Assembly (NCBI RefSeq): GCF_002095465.1
Contig: NZ_MLFP01000019.1
Coordinates: 1-64,000 of the forward strand
Direction: 5' to 3'
Length of the DNA stretch: 64,000 nt
Source: Pantoea rodasii
GTDB lineage: Bacteria > Pseudomonadota > Gammaproteobacteria > Enterobacterales > Enterobacteriaceae
Shown: one piece after another, positions 9,195-16,643 of the stretch
How the letters are laid out: the number at the start of each line of letters is the position of its first letter
Position numbering within the stretch: position 1 is the stretch's first letter
Translations under genes and position numbers: made by a program
The notes under the pieces: generated by a model
What the model saw: only the letters and a program-made list of their open reading frames with translations
Told to the model about the DNA's origin: nothing
Databases searched by the model: none

Positions 9195-10097
9195 TCAGTT
9201 TTCATCGAAAAGCATATCCAGAAAAGCACGCACCGCGGGATTAGCACGCCGACTTTCAGGCCACAGAACCGTGAGGTTTTGCCGCTCTACTGCAAACTCA
9301 GTGAGTACCGGAATCAGCTCGCCTCGCTCCACCCAAGGTTTGACCATAAAACTCGACGCCATACCGATCCCGGCTCCCGACGCTATTGCGGAGAGGATGG
9401 CTTCACTTGCATCCATAACCAATGACGCGGAGGGCAATATTTCAACCTCTCTTTCGCCAATCCTGAAGGGCCAGCGAAACAATTGTCCCGAACTTTTGTA
9501 GCGCAGGTTGATTGTCTCGTGCTCAACAAGCTGATTGGGATGGGTGGGGGTTCCGCATTTGTCGAGATAATGGGGTGAGGCATAACACCCTAGCTGATAG
9601 GGAGGAAGACGCCGTGACAAAAGCGAGGAGTCTTGAAGCTCGCCGATACGCACGGCAATATCAACCCCCTCTTCGACAAGATCCGCTTGCTCATCGCTCA
9701 TTCGCAAATCCACTTTGACTTTAGGTTGCTGCTTGCGCCACTCCATGAGCATCGGGGCAATCAGGTGCAAGCCCACTGGCAATGATGCTGCAATACGCAG
9801 CGTGCCATGAGGCTCCGATCGCGCGGCTTTCGCCGCCTGCTCAATCTCTTCAGCATTCTGTAACAATCGCAGCACACGTTCATGCAGATCGCGGCCTTCG
9901 GGCGTCAGATTCAGAGAACGCGTGGTACGCGTGAACAAAGCCAAACCGAGATGCCGCTCCAGCCGCTGGATGCTTTTGCTCACAGCAGAGGGGGAAACCG
10001 CTAACACCCTTGCAGCTGCGGTGTAGCTGCCAAGCGACCCCGCACGTGCAAACGCAATAAGCCCTGTCAGGCTTTCAATACCTATTTGTTCCTTCAT
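9195..10097 (-). CDS. LysR-family transcriptional regulator (next to quinone oxidoreductase)
   Basis: A 300-residue regulator with an N-terminal helix-turn-helix ([32 protein letters not shown]), the [16 protein letters not shown] wing and a CrgA/AaeR-like effector domain ([20 protein letters not shown]). It is divergent from the oxidoreductase gene with an 88-base spacer containing the T-N11-A-like sequence typical of LysR sites. It most likely controls the oxidoreductase and monooxygenase genes to its right and itself. The effector may be a quinone or other electrophile, judged only from the target genes. Confidence 0.85.
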   Translation of the reverse strand: MKEQIGIESLTGLIAFARAGSLGSYTAAARVLAVSPSAVSKSIQRLERHLGLALFTRTTRSLNLTPEGRDLHERVLRLLQNAEEIEQAAKAARSEPHGTLRIAASLPVGLHLIAPMLMEWRKQQPKVKVDLRMSDEQADLVEEGVDIAVRIGELQDSSLLSRRLPPYQLGCYASPHYLDKCGTPTHPNQLVEHETINLRYKSSGQLFRWPFRIGEREVEILPSASLVMDASEAILSAIASGAGIGMASSFMVKPWVERGELIPVLTEFAVERQNLTVLWPESRRANPAVRAFLDMLFDEN

Positions 10098-10185
10098 GGC
10101 ACAATTAAAGCGACAAACAGCACAATTATCAACTACGGCTATTCATCTTATGCTTTCACTCGTTCACCTATCCGGAGCGTAAAAG

Positions 10186-11199
10186 ATGACTGACATGATG
10201 AAAGCAGTAAGACTGCATGCCTTCGGCGGCCCGACGGCGCTGTGCTACGAAGATGCGCCGATCCCAAAGGCAAATGCCGGCGAAGTGCTGGTAAAAGTAC
10301 ATGCAACAGGCATCAACCCGCCTGACTTGTATTTGCGCGATGGGTATCGCGCCCTCCCCCCTGAATGGCACCCCAACCCCCTATTTCCCCTTATCCTGGG
10401 GACGGATATATCTGGCGTTGTTGCTGCCGTAGGCGAAGGCATTACCGGTTTCAAACCCGGTGATGCTGTTTATTCCATGGTGAAATTCCCGGGCGATCTG
10501 AATAAAGGCAGTGGCGCTTACGCAGAATATGTCTGCGTGCCAGCTTCTGAACTCGCGCTTAAGCCCCGCAAGTTGTCCCATAGCGAAGCCGCGGCTGCAC
10601 CAATGTCACTGCTCACCGCCTGGCAGTTCCTAATCGATACAGGTCATGAAGCACCCAATCCTTTCCAGTCTTTCAGACATCAGCCTTTGGCGCTTAAAGG
10701 CAAAAGCGTGCTGATCAATGGTGCAGCGGGAGGTGTCGGGCATCTTTCGGTTCAGCTCGCTAAATGGAAAGGTGCGCACGTTATTGCAGCCGCATCAGGC
10801 AGACATAAGGCGTTTTTACTGAGCCTTGGAGCGGATGAGGTTATCGACTATACCGTGACGGCAGCCGAATCCGTGTCGCCAAAGGTGGATCTTGTCGTTG
10901 ATGCGGTCGGTGGTCCACACATGGAACGTTTCCTTAACATCATTAAACCCGGTGGTGCGTTGTATCTGGTAAATCCACTGGGTTTTGACGGCCACAGCAT
11001 TGCCGCTGCGCGGGATATCACGGTATCGACCACACAGGTTCGCTCTGGTGGACATCAGCTTTGCAAAGCCGGAGAGCTGCTTGAAGATGGCACTCTTCGC
11101 GTTGCGCTCGACAGCACTTATCCCCTGTCCGAGGCATCTTTGGCGCACGAACGCGCCGCCCGAGGCAGCATTCAGGGGAAGATCGTTTTAGTGGTTTGA
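10186..11199 (+). CDS. Zinc-independent MDR-family NADPH:quinone oxidoreductase
   Basis: A 337-residue cytoplasmic medium-chain dehydrogenase. The GroES-like domain (residues 1-140) has the quinone reductase signature ATGINPPDLYLRDG and PLILGTDISGVVAAVGEGITGFKPGD. The Rossmann domain carries VLINGAAGGVGHLSVQLAKWKGAHVIAAASG (about residues 178-205). The catalytic-zinc Cys/His set of alcohol dehydrogenases is missing, as in quinone reductases and enoyl reductases. A GGAG site lies 8 bases before the ATG. An ABM-type monooxygenase gene follows after a hairpin, suggesting a quinone or aromatic stress pair under the divergent LysR regulator. Confidence 0.85.
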   Translation: MTDMMKAVRLHAFGGPTALCYEDAPIPKANAGEVLVKVHATGINPPDLYLRDGYRALPPEWHPNPLFPLILGTDISGVVAAVGEGITGFKPGDAVYSMVKFPGDLNKGSGAYAEYVCVPASELALKPRKLSHSEAAAAPMSLLTAWQFLIDTGHEAPNPFQSFRHQPLALKGKSVLINGAAGGVGHLSVQLAKWKGAHVIAAASGRHKAFLLSLGADEVIDYTVTAAESVSPKVDLVVDAVGGPHMERFLNIIKPGGALYLVNPLGFDGHSIAAARDITVSTTQVRSGGHQLCKAGELLEDGTLRVALDSTYPLSEASLAHERAARGSIQGKIVLVV

Positions 11200-11208
11200 G
11201 TGATATCT

Positions 11209-11246
11209 CCCCGACCAGCCGAGACCGACGGGTCGGGGTATTTTGA
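11209..11246 (+). terminator. Hairpin with T-rich tail between oxidoreductase and ABM gene
   Basis: An 8-bp stem CCCCGACC (11209-11216) / GGTCGGGG (11231-11238) is followed by TATTTTG. It resembles an intrinsic terminator placed 13 bases before the ABM ribosome binding site, so it may reduce rather than stop expression of the next gene. Confidence 0.55.
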
Positions 11247-11258
11247 AAGGAACTGAAT

Positions 11259-11579
11259 GTGATCATTGTGACCGGGCATCTGTTTGTTCCACCGACAGAA
11301 CTACAGGCATTTATGGCTGACTTCTCTTCGCTTGCCTGCTGCACACGCCAGCGTGAAGGAAATCTCTTTTACGAAGCGGCAATTGCCGACCCTTTAAGCG
11401 GAAAATTGCTTATCTCTGAACGCTGGGCAGATGAAGAGTCACTCAGCAGCCATCTCAAGGCCTCAGACACTCGGACATTCGTCAGTCGCTGGCAGGCACG
11501 AATTAAGGGTGATATCAGGAAATACGATGCTTTTAATGAGCGTGGCGTAAGTGAAATGCGAGATGCGCGTTGTCCATAA
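11259..11579 (+). CDS. ABM-family (YgiN-like) putative quinol monooxygenase
   Basis: A 106-residue ferredoxin-fold dimeric alpha-beta barrel protein. The start is GTG at 11259 with GAAAGG 8 bases upstream; the nearby ATG at 11257 is out of frame and meets a stop at once. Family signs are IIVTGHLFVP, then REGNLFYEAAIADP and ISERWADEESLSSHLKASDTRTF. YgiN-type proteins oxidise quinols, and pairing with a quinone reductase mirrors the E. coli MdaB/YgiN pair. It is presumed cytoplasmic. Function is by family and context; no catalytic residue is certain. Confidence 0.8.
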   Translation: MIIVTGHLFVPPTELQAFMADFSSLACCTRQREGNLFYEAAIADPLSGKLLISERWADEESLSSHLKASDTRTFVSRWQARIKGDIRKYDAFNERGVSEMRDARCP

Positions 11580-11835
11580 CAAAATCAGAATGCCTCGTTG
11601 ACCTTTCCGCTCAGTGCCAAGGGCGGACATCGAAACTATGGCCCATGACAAAGTCCCGCGATAAGCATGTTAGGGCTATCACTTTAAATTCTAACCTATT
11701 AGGAAATGTCAGAAAATAACCTTGTCAACATAGCGGTCAGTGAGTTTTTAATGCGCTCAAGGCAAAGAGCTATATATTAGCGACGTCGGCCTCTGATTTG
11801 GTATACACCAATAGCATTGCAATTTTAACAGTAAC

Positions 11836-12774
11836 TTACTGCTTAATTTCACGTTGTTTTGCAAGCCATTCACTGGCCGTAGTCGTATCAATTCCCTGAC
11901 GTTGATTGTAAGTATTGCTCTTATTCCAGGCCACTCCGTCAGGGCGTGCGAAAGCAAGTCGGTAATTTGCCCCGACATCTTGCGGATCGTGCCGCACATC
12001 ATCCTGAAGCTTTAACCTGTCTAGTAATTTTCTGTTTACTTCAGTGCCCCAGTGGGCACGCATGAGATCAGCAAGCTCACTGTAAGTCAGCGTATCACCT
12101 GCAATATAGACAATCTCGTTTCGAAAAGTGGGCTGATGGAAGAAAATGTCTGCAGTTAGATGGCCGATATCTTCGGGCGTGGTCAGCGTTACCGCGTGCT
12201 GCCAGTCTCCCAGTGCACAGACAGTTTTATTTTGTGCGTCAATCACACCAAAGTCGGGCTCAAACAGATAGCTGGTAAAAATACCTGTAGATACAATGAC
12301 CCATCCTGTCGTGCTCTGCTGGCGTAGAAGGTGGCGAACTTCAAGCTGTTCATCCCAGACTTGTTGCCCGCTGCCTTTACCGACAACGTCATAATCAACA
12401 CCAAACTGCCATGGGAAGTAGTGAGCTACAGCCGCTTTTAATACCGCCTCCGTAATTTTTATTTGCGTTCCCGGTCCGCCAACAAAACCACTGCAGTTGA
12501 TAACGGCGTCGAAAGAACCAAATAGCTCACTCAGCTCATCAACACTGTTTTCCTGCAGATCGCCCTCTACCACAGCTATTCCCAACTTCATCAGTTCATC
12601 CAGCCGCGTCCGGCGTGAACCAGAAACAGCATGAGCGGATTCGTTTCTAAGTAACACGCTAATTTTCACATGGGTGTGTTCATGCGCTTTATTGCTCATC
12701 GATCTTAATACCTGAATACCAAGTTCTCCTGCACCGAGAACCAAAACAGTATTTATAGGTTTTTCGGAATTCAT
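11836..12774 (-). CDS. NmrA/isoflavone-reductase-like NAD(P)-binding protein
   Basis: A 312-residue atypical short-chain dehydrogenase. The N-terminal dinucleotide-binding motif is VLVLGAGELGIQVLRS (about residues 9-24), followed by AVVEGDLQEN and AVINCSGFVGGPGTQ, with PWQFGVDYD typical of the NmrA/PCBER group. A C-terminal substrate domain includes YIAGDTLTYSELADLM. These proteins are either aromatic alcohol reductases or redox-sensing regulators. It is divergent from an HxlR regulator with an 85-base spacer, a common pairing in which HxlR responds to aldehydes or quinones. The substrate is unknown. Confidence 0.8.
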   Translation of the reverse strand: MNSEKPINTVLVLGAGELGIQVLRSMSNKAHEHTHVKISVLLRNESAHAVSGSRRTRLDELMKLGIAVVEGDLQENSVDELSELFGSFDAVINCSGFVGGPGTQIKITEAVLKAAVAHYFPWQFGVDYDVVGKGSGQQVWDEQLEVRHLLRQQSTTGWVIVSTGIFTSYLFEPDFGVIDAQNKTVCALGDWQHAVTLTTPEDIGHLTADIFFHQPTFRNEIVYIAGDTLTYSELADLMRAHWGTEVNRKLLDRLKLQDDVRHDPQDVGANYRLAFARPDGVAWNKSNTYNQRQGIDTTTASEWLAKQREIKQ

Positions 12775-12859
12775 TGTTGCTTCCTGTTGTCTTAAAACGT
12801 CATCCTGACAGCTGAAATGGCCTTATTCAATTAGGCACACACATGATACTGGAGGTGAT

Positions 12860-13261
12860 ATGGCGTCTGAACGGGAAGCGTTGTTGCAATTTCCTAAGGA
12901 GTTTTGTGAGGAATTAAGCAACGATGACGAGGGCCTCAAACGAGAGATCCTGGCGCATGCAGGTAATCGCTGGTCGCTTGGCGTGCTCCATATTCTTGGT
13001 ACCAACGGACCTCTTCGCTATGGGGAGTTACGCCGCTACCTAACCGGTGTCACTCAAAGAATGCTAACACTAACATTGCGTCATCTGGAGCGGGATGGGC
13101 TTATATCCCGCTATGATCACAAGGAAAAATTGCCCCGGGTGGTTTATACAATTACAGATATGGGGAAAGACATGCTTCTGCGGATGTTACCTTTATGGTC
13201 GTGGATCATCACATCCGCCAACTATTTCCGGACAGCAAGAACAGAGTACGACGGTGATTGA
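12860..13261 (+). CDS. HxlR-family winged-helix regulator
   Basis: A 133-residue DNA-binding protein with the HxlR core: NRWSLGVLHILGTNGPLRYGELRRYLTGVTQRMLTLTLRHLERDGLISR, then VVYTITDMGKDML. It lacks the usual N-terminal cysteine close to the HTH but has a Cys in FCEELSN at residue 16. GGAGGTGAT before the ATG is a strong ribosome binding site. It is divergent from the NmrA-like gene and presumably controls it. About 230 bases of non-coding sequence follow. Confidence 0.88.
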   Translation: MASEREALLQFPKEFCEELSNDDEGLKREILAHAGNRWSLGVLHILGTNGPLRYGELRRYLTGVTQRMLTLTLRHLERDGLISRYDHKEKLPRVVYTITDMGKDMLLRMLPLWSWIITSANYFRTARTEYDGD

Positions 13262-13489
13262 ATGTTCAGGCGAAAAACTGGCAGAAAGTCACTATAGAGC
13301 TTTCTTAATATTGAAGCTTTAATCAAAACAGGCTGTTCAGCAAACTGTCTTCCTGAAAAAGGCTAATTGCTATGATTCCTGCAAAAATTAACGTGATGTA
13401 GGCTAAGGCAAGTTAAATGTCAGAACCGGACATTATTCCAACTCCAGCACATCCAAATCGGGGGAAATCATTTAGGCAGCAACGGCAGA

Positions 13490-14011
13490 TTATTTTTCGG
13501 TAGAGTTCTCCAGAGAACGGAGCAAGTCCGCCAGCCGATGATCCAGCGCCTCTAAGGTGCTGGAAGAGAGCCCAGACAATATTTGTTTTTCGTTCTCGAT
13601 ATGCTTTTCTACAGCACGGTCAATCAGCGCCAGACCGTCGCCACTTAACTGCACCAACATACTGCGCGCATCATTCAAATTAACCATCCGGTTGATTAAA
13701 CCGCGGGATTCCAGACGCTTAAGTCGATGTGTCATCGTGCCAGACGTGACCATCAACGTTGAGAACAGTTCTGTGGGACTCAGACTGTAGGGTGCACCAG
13801 CGCGACGCAGCGTCGCAAGCATATCAAATTCCCACATGCATAATTCGGACTCCGAGAATGTTGACTCAAGCCGCTGTTCCAGAAGAGCGGCACAACGCTT
13901 GAGCCGCCCTAAAGGGCCCATCGGACTGGAATCCAGGTCCGGCCGCTCGCGCTGCCACTGCTCCAGGATCACATCAACTGCATCTTTAGGGGGTTTAATC
14001 AGATCGCTCAT
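13490..14011 (-). CDS. MarR-family transcriptional repressor
   Basis: A 173-residue winged-helix regulator. The wHTH spans about residues 60-135: YSLSPTELFSTLMVTSGTMTHRLKRLESRGLINRMVNLNDARSMLVQLSGDG, where the D-x-R segment of the wing (LNDARS) is a MarR hallmark. It is divergent from an EamA exporter gene with only 68 bases between the start codons. That gap carries two near-identical palindromes, indicating autorepression and repression of the exporter, relieved by a ligand. Confidence 0.9.
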   Translation of the reverse strand: MSDLIKPPKDAVDVILEQWQRERPDLDSSPMGPLGRLKRCAALLEQRLESTFSESELCMWEFDMLATLRRAGAPYSLSPTELFSTLMVTSGTMTHRLKRLESRGLINRMVNLNDARSMLVQLSGDGLALIDRAVEKHIENEKQILSGLSSSTLEALDHRLADLLRSLENSTEK

Positions 14012-14012
14012 T

Positions 14013-14068
14013 TATCTTGACTTCAAGGTAATTGCTGTACAGACTGATTTTATCTTGAATTGAAGGTA
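14013..14068. promoter_or_regulatory. Twin palindromic operators for the MarR regulator
   Basis: Two 18-mers, TATCTTGACTTCAAGGTA (14013-14030) and TATCTTGAATTGAAGGTA (14051-14068), differ at only two positions and lie 38 bp apart. Both are imperfect palindromes of the form AYCTTGA-TTCAAGRT. One abuts the MarR start codon and the other ends 11 bases before the EamA start, so occupancy would block both promoters. Confidence 0.75.
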
Positions 14069-14079
14069 AATGCAAAACC

Positions 14080-14952
14080 ATGAACCCCTCCCTCTCTCTC
14101 TCATACTGGCGAGATGTACTCCTGACCTCACTGGCTCCGGCTATCTGGGGCTCAACCTATATCGTGACAACTCAGCTTCTGCCACCAGACCGGCCATTTA
14201 CTGCGGCACTGCTTAGGGTTCTTCCGGCAGGAATTCTTATTTTGCTGTTTACCCGTCGCCTGCCTGCATACCGTGATGCAGGCCGATTGTTGATTCTCAG
14301 CGCACTTAACATCGGATTTTTTCAGGCGCTGTTATTTATTGCCGCTTATCGGTTGCCCGGAGGACTGGCCGCAGTGTTAGGGGCAATCCAGCCGTTGCTG
14401 GTTATCATGCTGAGCTGGGCGGTTGATCGCCGCACGCCAGAAAAAATCACTCTATGGGCAGCACTCATAGGCGTATTCGGTATGGCAATATTGTTGCTTT
14501 CGCCACACACAATATTTGAACCTGTCGGAATTGCTGCTGCTTTGCTGGGTGCGGGTTGCATGGCAACTGGCGTCTGGCTGACCCGCCGTTGGCAGATAAA
14601 TTTGCCGGTAATGGCGCTGACTGGCTGGCAGCTGGTGTTGGGCGGAATGATGTTAGCGCCTGCTGCATGGCTGATTGACGCACCGTTACCTACGCTGACT
14701 GCCTCACAATATGCCGCATACACCTACTTGAGCTTTGCAGGCGCATTTGTGGCTTATGGCTTATGGTTTCGTGGAATTACACGTCTCCCCGGCGTGGCGG
14801 TCGCGTCACTCGGGCTACTCAGCCCTTTGACCGCTGTTTTACTCGGCTGGTTAATCCTTTCTCAAGTCATCAGCGGCACGGCTTTTGCCGGATTCGCCAT
14901 CGTGCTGGTCAGTGTACTGGTTGTACAGCGCACGTCTTCCCGCACTCCTTAA
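14080..14952 (+). CDS. EamA/RhaT-family DMT exporter
   Basis: A 290-residue inner-membrane protein with ten predicted helices in two EamA repeats. The first begins APAIWGSTYIVTTQLLPPDRPFTAALLRVLPAGILIL; the second includes GAGCMATGVWLTRRWQ and YTYLSFAGAFVAYGLWFRGITRLPGVAVASLGLLSPLTAVLLGWL. E. coli relatives (YddG, RhtA, EamA) export amino acids and metabolites. Control is by the divergent MarR gene. A truncated nitroreductase start follows 34 bases downstream, suggesting a former exporter-nitroreductase operon. Confidence 0.87.
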   Translation: MNPSLSLSYWRDVLLTSLAPAIWGSTYIVTTQLLPPDRPFTAALLRVLPAGILILLFTRRLPAYRDAGRLLILSALNIGFFQALLFIAAYRLPGGLAAVLGAIQPLLVIMLSWAVDRRTPEKITLWAALIGVFGMAILLLSPHTIFEPVGIAAALLGAGCMATGVWLTRRWQINLPVMALTGWQLVLGGMMLAPAAWLIDAPLPTLTASQYAAYTYLSFAGAFVAYGLWFRGITRLPGVAVASLGLLSPLTAVLLGWLILSQVISGTAFAGFAIVLVSVLVVQRTSSRTP

Positions 14953-14986
14953 CATTTATTACTTTTAAACTGAACAGGATATAGAA

Positions 14987-15112
14987 ATGACAATTTCGGT
15001 ACATGACGCTATCACCTCGCGCGTTTCAATTAATCGTTTTCAACCCGGCCGTCCACTTGAGGATGATGTTATTGCCGAGTTGGTGCGTCTGGCGACCAGA
15101 AAAGCTGCGAGG
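14987..15112 (+). pseudogene. Nitroreductase-family gene remnant (N-terminal 41 residues only)
   Basis: The ATG at 14987 follows an AGGATATAGAA site. The 41-residue reading contains AITSRVSINRFQPGRPL and VIAELVRLATR, the FMN-binding N-terminus of nitroreductase-like proteins, normally about 200 residues. It then departs from the family and stops at 15112. The remaining 285 bases to the AraC gene hold no recognisable nitroreductase sequence in any frame, so this is a real truncation rather than a one-base error. Confidence 0.6.
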
Positions 15113-15397
15113 TGAGTGTGAGTTCTATTTAGACGGTATAAATCAGCCAGGATTGGGGAACATCAGGTTTGCAGGACAGTGAGGCGAACACCGAATGGAG
15201 GATGAAACAGTCCGGCATGGACGATTTGCTGGGATAACAACCCTAGGCTCGGGTATCGTGACCCATATCCAGGGTTGTCCTCCTCACCGCTGCTATTCCG
15301 ACCAGTATCAGCGAGCCAAAGAAGTAGCAACAGCCTTGATCACCATTGTGGATGGCTGGCGTAGGTTTTGCCATCCTGCGTTGGGTTGAAGTGGCAC

Positions 15398-16366
15398 TCA
15401 ATTCCTCAGCCTAAAGTCGGGTATTGGAAATCGAGCAATCATGCCACTTTCACGCACTTCACCCCCGCATATCTTTAGGTGCAAAACCATATTTTTGCGA
15501 AAAGCGACAGAAAAATGTGCGGGTGAATAACCGACATGATAGGCCACTGACGAGACGCTAACCTCCCCCGTCGACAGCATGCGCCAGGCCGTTTCCAGCC
15601 GCAGCGTCTGCAAATAGCCATAGATGCTCTGATTGAACAAGCGCCGAAATCCTGCAGTCAGTTTACGCGTGTTCAGGCCGACTTTTGCACTGAGGTCACG
15701 AATGGAGGGAGGCGTATCAATGTGTTCTGCGAGCAAGTTTTTAACATCATGCAGCCGGGCAATATCGCAAGAACTTAAACGTAACGTTGATTGCTGTAAC
15801 GACCTGTCTTCACTCACCAAACTATCCAGCGTGTGGGCGACGATCTCAAGCGCCTTGCCGGTCATGTACAGCTGACGAGCGACGCCTTGCAACGGGTTGG
15901 TAAACAGTTGGGCTCTGAGGCCGCTCAGGCATTTCGGCGTCGCCTGAATGCGCATGCCTGGATTTGCGGATAAATCGAGCTGCATGCCAGCCGTCAGGGT
16001 GTTGATGGACTCGGTGCAAAGATGCTGGCTTAACGAGTGCGTAGAGATATTAACGGCGGTGTAATTCAGATCGGCACCAGGCAGTAAGCATTGACTTGCG
16101 TGCGCTAAATCCTGACTCCAGACAGCACAAAGGGCCGGGCCTTTGATATGCCGCTCTGCTTGCTGAGGGAAGCGGCATAGCAATTCACCACTCTCAATGA
16201 TGATAATTTTCAGACCCACAAACAGCTGCTCATCCTGCCAGATCGCCCGTTGCGGGTTAACGCTGCCGCTGCTCAGTGAAATATCACCGCGTAACAACAT
16301 CTGTACTCCGCCGTCACCTTGCTGGCTGAGGTTATTCTTTCTGGCGGAAAGCTTCTGCGAAACCAT
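15398..16366 (-). CDS. AraC-family siderophore regulator (PchR/YbtA-like), C-terminus frameshifted
   Basis: The C-terminal double helix-turn-helix is clear: LLAEHIDTPPSIRDLSAKVGLNTRKLTAGFRRLFNQSIYGYLQTLRLETAWRML and VSVSSVAYHVGYSPAHFSVAFRK. The large N-terminal domain resembles PchR/YbtA, which activate receptor genes when the ferric siderophore is bound. After VAFRK the frame drifts into non-family sequence and stops at 15398. Adding one base to the five-T run at 15492-15496 gives RKKYGFAPKDMRG and a stop at 15459, the normal ending. It is divergent from a TonB receptor gene, and a Fur box lies in between. Its start is ATG at 16366. Confidence 0.85.
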   Translation of the reverse strand: MVSQKLSARKNNLSQQGDGGVQMLLRGDISLSSGSVNPQRAIWQDEQLFVGLKIIIIESGELLCRFPQQAERHIKGPALCAVWSQDLAHASQCLLPGADLNYTAVNISTHSLSQHLCTESINTLTAGMQLDLSANPGMRIQATPKCLSGLRAQLFTNPLQGVARQLYMTGKALEIVAHTLDSLVSEDRSLQQSTLRLSSCDIARLHDVKNLLAEHIDTPPSIRDLSAKVGLNTRKLTAGFRRLFNQSIYGYLQTLRLETAWRMLSTGEVSVSSVAYHVGYSPAHFSVAFRKNMVLHLKICGGEVRESGMIARFPIPDFRLRN

Positions 16367-16391
16367 CGTTAACCTTACCGTTGAGATGAGT

Positions 16392-16410
16392 GATATTGAT
16401 AATCATTCTC
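16392..16410. promoter_or_regulatory. Fur box between AraC regulator and TonB receptor
   Basis: GATATTGATAATCATTCTC matches the 19-bp enterobacterial Fur consensus GATAATGATAATCATTATC at 17 positions. Its place, 26 bases before the AraC start and about 230 before the receptor start, suggests iron repression of both transcripts. Confidence 0.85.
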
Positions 16411-16496
16411 ACTCTAAGTGTTTTGTAAATGCCTGTCTATTAGTATATCGAGACACAAACCGTCTATTGGCAGCAGAATCAGCACAGATCCTAAAT

Positions 16497-16530
16497 AAAC
16501 TTCCCGGTCACGCCGGGAAGTTTCATTTTG
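16497..16530 (+). terminator. Strong intrinsic terminator-like hairpin in the receptor leader
   Basis: A perfect 11-bp stem AAACTTCCCGG (16497-16507) / CCGGGAAGTTT (16513-16523) with a 5-base loop is followed by CATTTTG. It lies after the Fur box and before the receptor start, where no upstream rightward gene exists, so it would end a short Fur-controlled RNA or attenuate the receptor mRNA. Confidence 0.65.
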
Positions 16531-16643
16531 CATGTTTTCTAAAGAAAGAGTTCGGCAAGCGAAAGTGTTGCTGATTGTCTGTCCACATTCTCACTGACAC
16601 ACTTTTAGCCGACAAAAAAGTCGCTTCTATTGTGGAGAATACC

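Noticed and set aside
15195..15389. 64-codon plus-strand ORF after the nitroreductase remnant
   Set aside because: Composition and lack of family features suggest non-coding sequence; the opposite strand has a similar chance ORF.
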